Shown here: piece after piece, positions 1 to 13,900 of the stretch
Position numbering within the stretch: the stretch's first letter is position 1
Layout of the letters: each line of letters starts with the position of its first letter
NCBI GenBank assembly: GCA_027972325.1
Contig: JAPMOS010000003.1
Span: 869,001 to 933,000 of the forward strand
Source: Paratrimastix pyriformis
Taxonomy: Eukaryota > Preaxostyla > Paratrimastigidae
DNA: 64,000 nt
Direction: 5' to 3'
The notes under the pieces: generated by a model
Databases searched by the model: none
What the model saw: only the letters and a program-made list of their open reading frames with translations
Told to the model about the DNA's origin: nothing
Made by a program: the position numbers and the translations under genes

Positions 1-1420
1 CGGGTCGCCGGGTCGGAGGGGAGTGTGCTGCCCCTGCTCTCTGCTGCGCTGGCTGAGTGGCTGCGGACGATGGCGGCGCACTTCTTCCTGGCGGATGCGG
101 CGGCGGCCCGCGTGGCGGCGCGCGTGCGTGGTGATGACGCTCGCTGCCTGTGCCGCTTCTGCGCTGCGCTGCGCGGGGTGTGGTGTGGTGTGGTGGGGGT
201 GGGGTGGGGTGGGGTGCCGCAGACCGCACGGCCCCGACGGTGGCAACGGCAACCATTGCCAGCAACAACGGCCTCAGCACGGCCCGGGCCAAGTCGGGTG
301 ACACTGTGACGGTGACCTTCACCACCAACGAGCCCCTCAAGGCAGGCGTCGATCCGGTCGTGAAGATCGGGATCCCGAGCGCCACCGTCACCCGGATCAG
401 CGGCACCAGCTTCACGGCCACCCTGGTGCTCGGGGCATCGGACGTAGAAGGACCGATTGGCTTTGGGATCTCGGGGTGCATCGACCTGGCGGGCAACGTG
501 CAGGTGGGCACCCTGACCGCGGCCACGAGCGGCCCCTCGAGTGTCGTCTTCGGTCTGGTGGCTGATGGTGGGGTCCGGCTCCGGCGAGGTGCGGGGAACC
601 ATGGGCCGTGTGGGTGGGGCGGCCGTGTGTGTGTTGTGCACTGCAGACTGTAGCTCCGGCTGGCCCCCGGTTCCCTCCCTCCACTACTCCCCCTCCCTCC
701 CTCCCTCCCTCACTCCCTCCCTCCCTCCCTCCCTCCCTCACTCCTTCACTCCCCTCTCCCCCCTCCCCCCCCCCCCATCTCCCGCCCTGACACCGGTGGT
801 TGCGCGTGCGGACTATCCCCCTCCTCCTGGCCCGTGTGGCTTGGCTTGACGTCTGCGTCTCGGGGGTGTGTGTGCGCGCGGTCCTGGCCCTGGCGGGTGG
901 TGGTTGGGGGGCGTGGCGGTGCGTGCGGCTGTGGGGTGCAGACCGGACGGCGCCCACCCTGCCGACGGTGCACCTGGCGAGCTCGAACGCGGACCCGCTG
1001 TGGGCCAAGCAGGGCGACACGATCACGGTGACCTTCGCGGCCAGCGAGGACCTGTACCTGGGGGCGGCGCTGCCCACGGTCTACATCGGCACCCACCTGG
1101 CCACGGTGGTCTGGACGGCGGGTAGCAGCCCCTCGGCCTTCACGGCCACGGCGGTGCTCGATGGGACCGACGCGGACGGGTCCGCGGTGGGCTTCAGCAT
1201 CGCCGGGTGCGTCGATCTGGCCGGCAACCCGCAGGCCAGCCCGGTCATGGTCACGGCCACCACCGACGGCTCGGCCGTCACCTACGGTCTGGTGGTGGTG
1301 GCAACAATGATGGCACGGGGGCGGCACGGGGCGGCACGGGGCGGCACGGGGGCGGCACGGGGGCGGCGCCTGGTTTCTGACCGGGCGTGCTCTCGTCGAT
1401 GGGTGGTGCGTGGTGGCGGT

Positions 1421-1474
<54 letters not shown>

Positions 1475-3374
1475 AGACCTGACGGCGCCCACTCTGACCA
1501 TGGTTGGCCTTGCGAGCTCGGGTGGCGACCACACCCGGGCCAAGTCGGGCGACACGGTGACGGTGACCTTCGTGGCCGCGGAGCCCCTCAAGGCGACCAG
1601 CGGCGCCCTGCCGACGGTGAGCATCGGCACCCACGCGGCGGCCGTCACGGCGACCGGGGCCAGCGGCGGGACCAGCACCAGCTTCACGGCCACGGCCGTC
1701 CTGGACGGGTCCGACGCCGAGGGGCCGGTGACCTTCGCCATCGGGGGCTGCACCGACCGGGCGGGCAACGTGCAGGGCGGCGGGCCCGTGAGTGCGGTCA
1801 CCGACGGGTCCAGCGTCACCTACGGTCTGCTGCCAGCGGCTCCTCGTCCTCCTCTGGGTGGTGCCACTGATCATGGGTTGTGGAAAAAGCTGGAAGATTG
1901 AACCAAAAGCTGGAGGATGGGAACGATACTGCACACACAAAACCGAGAGCCGAGAGCCGAGAACCGAGAACCGAGAACCGAGAACCGAGTGGCCACCCGA
2001 AAAGCGACACCATCCATCCCAGTCTAGGTCTGTCTCCAGGGCGATGGTGGCCGGTCGCCAGGGAACAGTCGGCAAATGCGCGGTAGCAAGGGGACGCTCG
2101 TCGTGGTCGGGCCAACCAGCGATTGGAAGCCCGTTGTCCAGCGCGCCATCGAGGGCGCCCAAGGGCCGCTTCGGAACGCAGATCGGTGGTGTTGGCGTCA
2201 GACCGCAGTGGGGGGACGTGGTATGCGGCAGCGGACGACGACAAGACAGGGAAGGGAAGCGTGGTGCCGACCGATCGTGGGCTGCCGACCGGCCGCCGGG
2301 TGGCCGCGCTTTGCCTTTTTTTTGTTTTTTGTTTTTTGTTTTTTGACTTTTTCTCTGTCGTCCCGTTGTTTGCTCCGACGACCGCCGCCCTCCCCCTGCC
2401 CCCAGATCGGACGGCCCCGAGCTTCTCGCCGGTGCAAGTCAGCAGCAGCAACGCCAGCCCGACCCGGGCCAAGACGGGCGACACGGTGACGCTCAGCTTT
2501 ACGGCCTCGGAGACCCTGCTGACGCTGCCCACGGTGAACATTGCGGGTCAGACGGCAGCGGTGGTGGCCGGCGCGGGAGGGGCTGGGTTGGCCTACACGG
2601 CGACGGTCACCCTGGCGGGCGCCGAGAGTGAGGGTGTCCTGGCCATCGCCATCCGGGGGGCCGCCGACCTGGCGGGCAACGTGCAGGCCGATGTCACCGC
2701 CACCAGCGACGGCTCCTCGGTCACCTACGGTCTGCTCCCTGCCCCAAGAAGCCCGGGGCCCCGGGCCCCCGATCAAGCGGTGTGCCTGGGTGCCTGGCTG
2801 GGTGCCTGGCTGGGTGCCCTCTTTCTCTTTACTCAACCCACCTTTTTTGGGGTGGTGGTTGGGGGGCGTGGCGGTGCGTGCGGCTGTGGGGTGCAGACCG
2901 GACGGCGCCCACCCTGCCGACGGTGCACCTGGCGAGCTCGAACGCGGACCCGCTGTGGGCCAAGCAGGGCGACACGATCACGGTGACCTTCGCGGCCAGC
3001 GAGGACCTGTACCTGGGGGCGGCGCTGCCCACGGTCTACATCGGCACCCACCTGGCCACGGTGGTCTGGACGGCGGGTAGCAGCCCCTCGGCCTTCACGG
3101 CCACGGCGGTGCTCGATGGGACCGACGCGGACGGGTCCGCGGTGGGCTTCAGCATCGCCGGGTGCGTCGATCTGGCCGGCAACCCGCAGGCCAGCCCGGT
3201 CATGGTCACGGCCACCACCGACGGCTCGGCCGTCACCTACGGTCTGGTGGTGGTGGCAACAATGATGGCACGGGGCGGCACGGGGGCGGCACGGGGGCGG
3301 CACGGGGCGGCACGGGGCGGCGCCTGGTTTCTGACCGGGCGTGCTCTCGTCGATGGGTGGTGCGTGGTGGCGGT

Positions 3375-3424
<50 letters not shown>

Positions 3425-4465
3425 AGACCTGACGGCGCCCACTCTGACCATGGTTGGCCTTGCGAGCTCGGGTGGCGACCACACCCGGGCCAAGTCGGGC
3501 GACACGGTGACGGTGACCTTCGTGGCCGCGGAGCCCCTCAAGGCGACCAGCGGCGCCCTGCCGACGGTGAGCATCGGCACCCACGCGGCGGCCGTCACGG
3601 CGACCGGGGCCAGCGGCGGGACCAGCACCAGCTTCACGGCCACGGCCGTCCTGGACGGGTCCGACGCCGAGGGGCCGGTGACCTTCGCCATCGGGGGCTG
3701 CACCGACCGGGCGGGCAACGTGCAGGGCGGCGGGCCCGTGAGTGCGGTCACCGACGGGTCCAGCGTCACCTACGGTCTGCCGGACTTTGGTGCCCCTGTT
3801 GGCCGTGGTGGGGGGTGGCGGGGCGCCGGTGGCGGGTGGTGCCTCTGGTTGCGCTCTTGCCACGGAGTCGCCTCTGTCGGGCGTCGGGCGTCGGGCGTCG
3901 GGCGTCGGGCGTCGGGCGTCGGGCGTCGGGCGTCGGGCGTCGCACTCCGAATCTCACGTTGTTTCAACCGCCCGCTTCCGCTTTTGTTCCGCTTCCGCTT
4001 CTGTCTGTCGGCGATGCGTGTGTCTGCGATGATGCGTGTGTCTGCGATGCGTTTTCTATGATTTGTGCCTGTGATGGTGATACGTCTTCTATGATGTGTG
4101 CCTGTGATGCATGTGCGTTTCTCCGCGTGCAGATCAAACGCTCCCAAGCTTCTCGGCTCTTCAGATCAGCAGCGACAACCCAACGACCACGCTGGCCAAG
4201 ACGGGCAACGTGGTGATTTTGAGCCTGACGGTCTCGGAGGCCCTGGCCGTCCCGCCCGCGGTGACGTTGGCCGGCCACGCTGCCACTGTGTCGCTCGTGG
4301 GCAGCCTGACCTACACGGCCACTGTGACCATGACCGGAAGCGAGCCAGAGGGTGTCATCACGTTCGTGGTCAGCGGGGCCACCGACCTGGCGGGCAACGT
4401 GCAGGCTGCCGTCGTGACGACGACGGACGGCTCGGCGGTGACATATGGTCTGCTGGCATGCCCGC
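1..4465 (+). repeat. tandem cassette copy 1 (Ig exons A-B-C-D-B-C-E)
   Basis: First copy of a ~4.5-kb direct repeat inside the adhesin gene. Ig exons: A 223-552, B 942-1286, C 1477-1824, D 2406-2729, B 2897-3241, C 3427-3774, E 4133-4447. The B-C pair is duplicated inside the cassette. All lengths are multiples of three and all donors are GTCTGG or GTCTGC. Introns hold (TG)n tracts (1422-1473, 3376-3423), a CCCT-rich tract (675-775), GGGCGGCAC repeats (1316-1365) and a seven-base GGGCGTC array (3880-3940). The 581-bp intron 1825-2405 carries short CCGAGAA repeats and no recognisable gene. Confidence 0.9.
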
Positions 4466-5857
4466 CGGGTCGCCGGGTCGGAGGGGAGTGTGCTGCCCCT
4501 GCTCTCTGCTGCGCTGGCTGAGTGGCTGCGGACGATGGCGGCGCACTTCTTCCTGGCGGATGCGGCGGCGGCCCGCGTGGCGGCGCGCGTGCGTGGTGAT
4601 GACGCTCGCTGCCTGTGCCGCTTCTGCGCTACGCTGCGCGGGGGTGTGGTGTGGTGGGGTGGGGTGGGGTGCCGCAGACCGCACGGCCCCGACGGTGGCA
4701 ACGGCAACCATTGCCAGCAACAACGGCCTCAGCACGGCCCGGGCCAAGTCGGGTGACACTGTGACGGTGACCTTCACCACCAACGAGCCCCTCAAGGCAG
4801 GCGTCGATCCGGTCGTGAAGATCGGGATCCCGAGCGCCACCGTCACCCGGATCAGCGGCACCAGCTTCACGGCCACCCTGGTGCTCGGGGCATCGGACGT
4901 AGAAGGACCGATTGGCTTTGGGATCTCGGGGTGCATCGACCTGGCGGGCAACGTGCAGGTGGGCACCCTGACCGCGGCCACGAGCGGCCCCTCGAGTGTC
5001 GTCTTCGGTCTGGTGGCTGATGGTGGGGTCCGGCTCCGGCGAGGTGCGGGGAACCATGGGCCGTGTGGGTGGGGCGGCCGTGTGTTGTGCACTGCAGACT
5101 GTAGCTCCGGCTGGCCCCCGGTTCCCTCCCTCCACTACTCCCTCCCTCCTCCTCCCTCACTCCCTCCCTCCTCCCTCCCTCCCTCACTCCTTCACTCCCC
5201 TCTCCCCCCCCCCCCCCATCTCCCGCCCTGACACCGGTGGTTGCGCGTGCGGACTATCCCTCCTCCTGGCCCGTGTGGCTTGGCTTGACGTCTGCGTCTC
5301 GGGGTGTGTGTGCGCGCGGTCCTGGCCCTGGCGGGTGGTGGTTGGGGGGCGTGGCGGTGCGTGCGGCTGTGGGGTGCAGACCGGACGGCGCCCACCCTGC
5401 CGACGGTGCACCTGGCGAGCTCGAACGCGGACCCGCTGTGGGCCAAGCAGGGCGACACGATCACGGTGACCTTCGCGGCCAGCGAGGACCTGTACCTGGG
5501 GGCGGCGCTGCCCACGGTCTACATCGGCACCCACCTGGCCACGGTGGTCTGGACGGCGGGTAGCAGCCCCTCGGCCTTCACGGCCACGGCGGTGCTCGAT
5601 GGGACCGACGCGGACGGGTCCGCGGTGGGCTTCAGCATCGCCGGGTGCGTCGATCTGGCCGGCAACCCGCAGGCCAGCCCGGTCATGGTCACGGCCACCA
5701 CCGACGGCTCGGCCGTCACCTACGGTCTGGTGGTGGTGGCAACAATGATGGCACGGGGGCGGCACGGGGGCGGCACGGGGCGGCACGGGGCGGCACGGGG
5801 CGGCGCCTGGTTTCTGACCGGGCGTGCTCTCGTCGATGGGTGGTGCGTGGTGGCGGT

Positions 5858-5901
<44 letters not shown>

Positions 5902-7910
5902 AGACCCGACGGCGCCCACTCTGACCATGGTTGGCCTTGCGAGCTCGGGTGGCGACCACACCCGGGCCAAGTCGGGCGACACGGTGACGGTGACCTTCGT
6001 GGCCGCGGAGCCCCTCAAGGCGACCAGCGGCGCCCTGCCGACGGTGAGCATCGGCACCCACGCGGCGGCCGTCACGGCGACCGGGGCCAGCGGCGGGACC
6101 AGCACCAGCTTCACGGCCACGGCCGTCCTGGACGGGTCCGACGCCGAGGGGCCGGTGACCTTCGCCATCGGGGCTGCACCGACCGGGCGGGCAACGTGCA
6201 GGGCGGCGGGCCCGTGAGTGCGGTCACCGACGGGTCCAGCGTCACCTACGGTCTGCTGCCAGCGGCTCCTCGTCCTCCTCTGGGTGGTGCCACTGATCAT
6301 GGGTTGTGGAAAAAGCTGGAAGATTGAACCAAAAGCTGGAGGATGGGAACGATACTGCACACACAAAACCGAGAGCCGAGAGCCGAGAACCGAGAACCGA
6401 GAACCGAGAACCGAGTGGCCACCCGAAAAGCGACACCATCCATCCCAGTCTAGGTCTGTCTCCAGGGCGATGGTGGCCGGTCGCCAGGGAACAGTCGGCA
6501 AATGCGCGGTAGCAAGGGGACGCTCGTCGTGGTCGGGCCAACCAGCGATTGGAAGCCCGTTGTCCAGCGCGCCATCGAGGGCGCCCAAGGGCCGCTTCGG
6601 AACGCAGATCGGTGGTGTTGGCGTCAGACCGCAGTGGGGGGACGTGGTATGCGGCAGCGGACGACGACAAGACAGGGGAAGGAAGGAAAGGGACGGGATC
6701 GTGGTGGCGAGAGACCGAGACCCGAGAGAAGAGCGGTGCTGCTGAGGCGCTGGCGAGGTGGGCACGCCCGGCTTCTGCCGCATTTGTGAGTTGTCACTGC
6801 GGGGACGATATCACCGATCGTGGGCTGCCGACCGGCCGCCGGGTGGCCGCGCTTTGCCTTTTTTTTGTTTTTTGTTTTTTGTTTTTTGACTTTTTCTCTG
6901 TCGTCCCGTTGTTTGCTCCGACGACCGCCGCCCTCCCCCTGCCCCCAGATCGGACGGCCCCGAGCTTCTCGCCGGTGCAAGTCAGCAGCAGCAACGCCAG
7001 CCCGACCCGGGCCAAGACGGGCGACACGGTGACGCTCAGCTTTACGGCCCCTGGAGACCTACGACGCTGCCCACGGTGAACATTGCGGGTCAGACGGCAG
7101 CGGTGGTGGCCGGCGCGGGAGGGGCTGGGTTGGCCTACACGGCGACGGTCACCCTGGCGGGCGCCGAGAGTGAGGGTGTCCTGGCCATCGCCATCCGGGG
7201 GGCCGCCGACCTGGCGGGCAACGTGCAGGCCGATGTCACCGCCACCAGCGACGGCTCCCTCGGTCACGGTCTGCTCCCTGCCCCGAAGCCCGGGGCCCCG
7301 GGCCCCGATCAAGCGGTGTGCCTGGGTGCCTGGCTGGGTGCCTGGCTGGGAGCCCTCTTTCTCTTTACTCAACCCACCTTTTTTGGGGTGGTGGTTGGGG
7401 GGCGTGGCGGTGCGTGCGGCTGTGGGGTGCAGACCGGACGGCGCCCACCCTGCCGACGGTGCACCTGGCGAGCTCGAACGCGGACCCGCTGTGGGCCAAG
7501 CAGGGCGACACGATCACGGTGACCTTCGCGGCCAGCGAGGACCTGTACCTGGGGGCGGCGCTGCCCACGGTCTACATCGGCACCCACCCGGCCACGGTGG
7601 TCTGGACGGCAGGCAGCCCCTCGGCCTTCACGGCCACGGCGGTGCTCGATGGGACCGACGCGGACGGGTCCGCGGTGGGCTTCAGCATCGCCGGGTGCGT
7701 CGATCTGGCCGGCAACCCGCAGGCCAGCCCGGTCATGGTCACGGCCACCACCGACGGCTCGGCCGTCACCTACGGTCTGGTGGTGGTGGCAACAATGATG
7801 GCACGGGGGCGGCACGGGGGCGGCACGGGGGCGGCACGGGGGCGGCACGGGGGCGGCGCCTGGTTTCTGACCGGGCGTGCTCTCGTCGATGGGTGGTGCG
7901 TGGTGGCGGT

Positions 7911-7960
<50 letters not shown>

Positions 7961-10900
7961 AGACCTGACGGCGCCCACTCTGACCATGGTTGGCCTTGCG
8001 AGCTCGGGTGGCGACCACACCCGGGCCAAGTCGGGCGACACGGTGACGGTGACCTTCGTGGCCGCGGAGCCCCTCAAGGCGACCAGCGGCGCCCTGCCGA
8101 CGGTGAGCATCGGCACCCACGCGGCGGCCGTCACGGCGACCGGGGCCAGCGGCGGGACCAGCACCAGCTTCACGGCCACGGCCGTCCTGGACGGGTCCGA
8201 CGCCGAGGGGCCGGTGACCTTCGCCATCGGGGGCTGCACCGACCGGGCGGGCAACGTGCAGGGCGGCGGGCCCGTGAGTGCGGTCACCGACGGGTCCAGC
8301 GTCACCTACGGTCTGCCGGACTTTGGTGCCCCTGTTGGCCGTGGTGGTGGCGGGGCGCCGGTGGCGGGTGGTGCCTCTGGTTGCGCTCTTGCCACGGAGT
8401 CGCCTCTGTCGGGCGTCGGGCGTCGGGCGTCGGGCGTCGGGCGTCGGGCGTCGGGCGTCGGGCGTCGGGCGTCGCACTCCGAATCTCACGTTGTTTCAAC
8501 CGCCCGCTTCCGCTTTTGTTCCGCTTCCGCTTCTGTCTGTCGGCGATGCGTGTGTCTGCGATGATGCGTGTGTCTGCGATGCGTTTTCTATGATTTGTGC
8601 CTGTGATGGTGATACGTCTTCTATGATGTGCCTGTGATGCATGTGCGTTTCTCCGCGTGCAGATCAAACGCTCCCAAGCTTCTCGGCTCTTCAGATCAGC
8701 AGCGACAACCCAACGACCACGCTGGCCAAGACGGGCAACGTGGTGATTTTGAGCCTGACGGTCTCGGAGGCCCTGGCCGTCCCGCCCGCGGTGACGTTGG
8801 CCGGCCACGCTGCCACTGTGTCGCTCGTGGGCAGCCTGACCTACACGGCCACTGTGACCATGACCGGAAGCGAGCCAGAGGGTGTCATCACGTTCGTGGT
8901 CAGCGGGGCCACCGACCTGGCGGGCAACGTGCAGGCTGCCGTCGTGACGACGACGGACGGCTCGGCGGTGACATATGGTCTGCTGGCATGCCCGCCGGGT
9001 CGCCGGGTCGGAGGGGAGTGTGCTGCCCTGCTCTGCTGCGCTGGCTGAGTGGCTGCGGACGATGGCGGCGCACTTCTTCCTGGCGGATGCGGCGGCGGCC
9101 CGCGTGGCGGCGCGCGTGCGTGGTGATGACGCTCGCTGCCTGTGCCGCTTCTGCGCTGCGCTGCGCGGGGTGTGTGGTGTGGTGGGGTGGGGTGGGGTGG
9201 GGTGCCGCAGACCGCACGGCCCCGACGGTGGCAACGGCAACCATTGCCAGCAACAACGGCCTCAGCACGGCCCGGGCCAAGTCGGGTGACACTGTGACGG
9301 TGACCTTCACCACCAACGAGCCCCTCAAGGCAGGCGTCGATCCGGTCGTGAAGATCGGGATCCCGAGCGCCACCGTCACCCGGATCAGCGGCACCAGCTT
9401 CACGGCCACCCTGGTGCTCGGGGCATCGGACGTAGAAGGACCGATTGGCTTTGGGATCTCGGGGTGCATCGACCTGGCGGGCAACGTGCAGGTGGGCACC
9501 CTGACCGCGGCCACGAGCGGCCCCTCGAGTGTCGTCTTCGGTCTGGTGGCTGATGGTGGGGTCCGGCTCCGGCGAGGTGCGGGGAACCATGGGCCGTGTG
9601 GGTGGGGCGGCCGTGTGTGTTGTGCACTGCAGACTGTAGCTCCGGCTGGCCCCCGGTTCCCCCTCCACTACCTCCCTCCCTCCTCCTCACTCCCTCCCTC
9701 CCTCCCTCCCTCCTTCACTCCCTCTCCCCCCCCCATCTCCCGCCCTGACACCGGTGGTTGCGCGTGCGGACTATCCCCCTCCTCCTGGCCCGTGTGGTTT
9801 GGCTTGACGTCTTGCGTCTCTCGTGCGGTCCTGGCCCTGGCGGGTGGTGGTTGGGGGGCGTGGCGGTGCGTGCGGCTGTGGGGTGCAGACCGGACGGCGC
9901 CCACCCTGCCGACGGTGCACCTGGCGAGCTCGAACGCGGACCCGCTGTGGGCCAAGCAGGGCGACACGATCACGGTGACCTTCGCGGCCAGCGAGGACCT
10001 GTACCTGGGGGCGGCGCTGCCCACGGTCTACATCGGCACCCACCTGGCCACGGTGGTCTGGACGGCGGGTAGCAGCCCCTCGGCCTTCACGGCCACGGCG
10101 GTGCTCGATGGGACCGACGCGGACGGGTCCGCGGTGGGCTTCAGCATCGCCGGGTGCGTCGATCTGGCCGGCAACCCGCAGGCCAGCCCGGTCATGGTCA
10201 CGGCCACCACCGACGGCTCGGCCGTCACCTACGGTCTGTTCTGCTCTCTCCTCTTTCCTTTTATTCTTCTCACCTTCTCCTTTCCAGATCGCACCCCGCC
10301 CACTCTTGTTTCCCTTGCCTTTACCTCTACCTTCCCCCTGGACTCTTCCACTGCCCGCATCGGAGATTCTGCTGTCCTCGTTTTCACAAGCTCCGAGCCG
10401 CTCTTGCTCGGCTCTTCAGGGCCTGTCACTGCGATTGGGACGCATTCCGTCTCTGTTTCCGGGGGTCCCACCCTCTGGACCGCTTCGTACCGTTTCGTTG
10501 CGTCTGATCCTGAGGGCCCCACCGGCTTCCGCATCACTGCCGGCTTCGACAGGGCCTCCAATCCCCTTGTCGGCCTCCCCATTGTCTCCAACCCCTCGGG
10601 CAACAGCACAGTTAACTTCAGTCTGCCTGTTTTCGGTTTTCCCCTCGCATTCACATCATCTCATCCCTCCTCATTCCTCTTCCCTTTCTGCAGCCAAATT
10701 TGGTGCCTTCTTGGAACGGGTCACATTCACGAGTAGCAACCTCGACCATTCTCGGGCCATGTTAGGCGACACGGTGACTCTTAACTTTACCTGCTCCGAA
10801 CCCCTCCAAACTGGCCTTGCTGCCCCCTCTGTGACCCTCGCCGGCCGTGTCCCCACCTCTCTCCTGTCCGCTGCCTCCCGGACAACCTGGTTGGCCAGCA

Positions 10901-13900
10901 TCGTTTTGGGGTTGGGCGACCCCGAAGGCCCCGTGGGATTTGTCGTCATCAGCGGGATGGATGACCTCGGCAACGGGATCCTTGGTGCCCCTGTCACCCT
11001 CGCAACCAGCGGTCCTGACGTCATCGCTTATGGTTCGTCCCGCCTCCGCTCCCATCGCTTCTCCGCCCTCCCGACCTCGGCGGCTCTGATCCCCTTTTTG
11101 GAATGCCTCTTTCCCGTCCTCCTCCTCCTCCCTCTTTCTACTTCAAATCAAGTGGTCTCTGCTTCATCACTGTTTTCCCCTCTTCCTTCTCCTTGATAGA
11201 CCGGACGGCGCCGGACTTCCCGTCGATCGGCATCGTGAGCAGCAACCCCACCCCGACCCTGGCCAAGACGGGCGACACGGTGACGGTGACGTTCACGGCC
11301 TCAGAGGCCCTGCTCGCCCTGCCCGCGGTGACCATTGCGGGCCGGACGGCAGTGGTGGCCAGCAGGGGCGGCCTCCTCTATGCGGCCACCCTGGTCCTCG
11401 CGGGCACGGAACCCGAGGGCTCCATCGGGTTTGTCATCTCGGGCGCCACCGACCTGGCCGGCAACCCACAGGCCGCACCGGCTTCCGTTGCCACCGATGG
11501 GTCCGCCGTCCTCTACGGTCCGCCTCTTGCCACTCTCTGTGCCGTCGATCTCTCATCACGACCTTTCTACCCAGATCGGACCGGGCCCGGCTTCTCCGGC
11601 GTCTCCATCATCAGCTCCAACGCTGACCCCACGCTGGCGCGCGACGGCGACACGGTTACCGTCACCTTGACCGTTTCGGAGGCCCTCCTGGCAGATCCCA
11701 TAGTGACGATTGGGGGCCGTTCTGCCCCCGTTTCCCGCAGTGGGCTGACCTTCACGGCCGCCCTGGTTTTGGGGCCCGGCGATGCCGAGGGCCCCATCGG
11801 CTTTGCGATTTCGGGCTGCACAGATGGCTCGGGCAACCCCCAGGATCCTCTGGTCCTCACGGTGATCAGCGCGGCCGGGGCACCGTCCACCATTTTATTG
11901 GGTCTGTCGGGCTTCTTTTTCTGCCCTTTCATACCACCGCCAACATCACCCGGCAGACCGGACGCCCCCTGGAGTCGTCTCGGCCACGATTGCTGGCTCG
12001 GGCCCAAACCCAGCCTTCGCCCGGGAGGGTGACACTGTGAGGGTCGATTTCGCCACAGACGAGGCCCTCCGCGCCAACCCCCTCCCCGACGTGCTCATTG
12101 GCAGTCGCGTGGCCACAGTGGCCCGCCTGACCGACACGTCGTACCGGGCCACGATCACGCTCGGTTCTGGCGATGCGGAGGGTCCGGTGGGGTTCGCTAT
12201 TTCAGGCTGCGCCGATCGGGCAGGCAACGTGGCCCCCGGGATCGTGTCCCACGCCACGGTCGGGCCTTCGGATGTGCTCTTCGGTTCGTGCGCTTCCTCC
12301 GCCTCCTCCGTAACTCGCTGCTTCCCTTCGCTTCGCAGATCGCATACCGCCAGCCATCTCCGGAGTCACCATCGCATCCTCCAACAACGCGCACGCTCTG
12401 GCGAAGCCGGGCGACACGATCACGGTGGCTTTCAACGTGTCGGAGCCCCTGCTTGGTTCGCCGGCGGTGACCATCGGCGCGCGCACCGCCCTTGTTGAGT
12501 CTCTCGGCGGGCTCTCATTTAGGGCGACGATCACGATGCTGGGCAGCGAAGCCGAGGGACCTCTCGGGTTTTCCATTTACGGGGCTGTTGACCTGGCAGG
12601 GAACGCGCAAGTGAGCACCGTCACCACCGCCAGCGCCCCAGGGGATCCGTCGATCGTCACCTACGGTCAGTCATCCAGAAAGCGCTGGCATCCCATTTCC
12701 ACTTTTCCCATCACCTCCAGATCGGACGGCCCCGAGCTTCTCGCCGGTGCAAGTCAGCAGCAGCAACGCCAGCCCGACCCGGGCCAAGACGGGCGACACG
12801 GTGACGCTCAGCTTTACGGCCTCGGAGACCCTGCTGACGCTGCCCACGGTGAACATTGCGGGTCAGACGGCAGCGGTGGTGGCCGGCGCGGGAGGGGCTG
12901 GGTTGGCCTACACGGCGACGGTCACCCTGGCGGGCGCCGAGAGTGAGGGTGTCCTGGCCATCGCCATCCGGGGGGCCGCCGACCTGGCGGGCAACGTTCA
13001 GGCCGATGTCACCGCCACCAGCGACGGCTCCTCGGTCACCTACGGTCTGCTCCCTGGCCGCCCCTCCGCTCGGATCTGACGTGGCCACTAGATCGGCAGC
13101 CCCCGACGCTAACCTCCATCTCGGTGGCTTCATCGGGGCCGGATCCACTCCGAGCGCGGGTGGGCGACGCGGTGCTGGTGCGCCTGGTGGCCGACGAGCC
13201 CCTGGTGGCCCCTCCGACGGTTACAATCGGGGGCCGACCGGCGGCGGTCGTTCGCGTGTCCTCGACCGAATTCACCGCAACCGGCGTTATGCAAACCACC
13301 GACGCTGAAGGCTTTGTGGGGTTCGGCCTCACAGGGTGCACCGACCTCGCGGGAAACACCCAGGCGGGGCTCATCTCCAGTGCCACCACGGGCCCATCCA
13401 CCATCATCTTCGGTCCGTTTTGTTTTCGTCTTCGTCTGCATTGGTCGATGTTTTCGCTGTTCATGCCGCTTGTCCATTGCGCTCTTCAGACCGGACGGCG
13501 CCGGACTTCCCGTCGATCAGCATCGCGAGCAGCAACCCCACCCCGACCCTGGCCAAGACGGGCGACACGGTGACGGTGACGTTCACGGCCTCAGAGGCCC
13601 TGCTCGCCCTGCCCGCGGTGACCATTGCGGGCCGGACGGCAGTGGTGACCAGCAGGGGCGGCCTCCTCTATGCGGCCACCCTGGTCCTCGCGGGCACGGA
13701 ACCCGAGGGCTCCATCGGGTTTGTCATCTCGGGCGCCACCGACCTGGCCGGCAACCCACAGGCCGCACCGGCTTCCGTTGCCACGGGTGGGGCACCTTCA
13801 ACGATCACCTATGGTCTGCCGGCACATCAGCGCCCGCCATGCCACTCACCGTCCCTCCGCCCATCCCCCCAGACCGAACCGCCCCCGCGTTCACCGAGGC

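Noticed and set aside
1-10233. Cassette repeat as a retroelement or satellite
   Set aside because: Units are made of spliced coding exons with introns, without terminal repeats, reverse transcriptase or poly(A); it is internal gene amplification.
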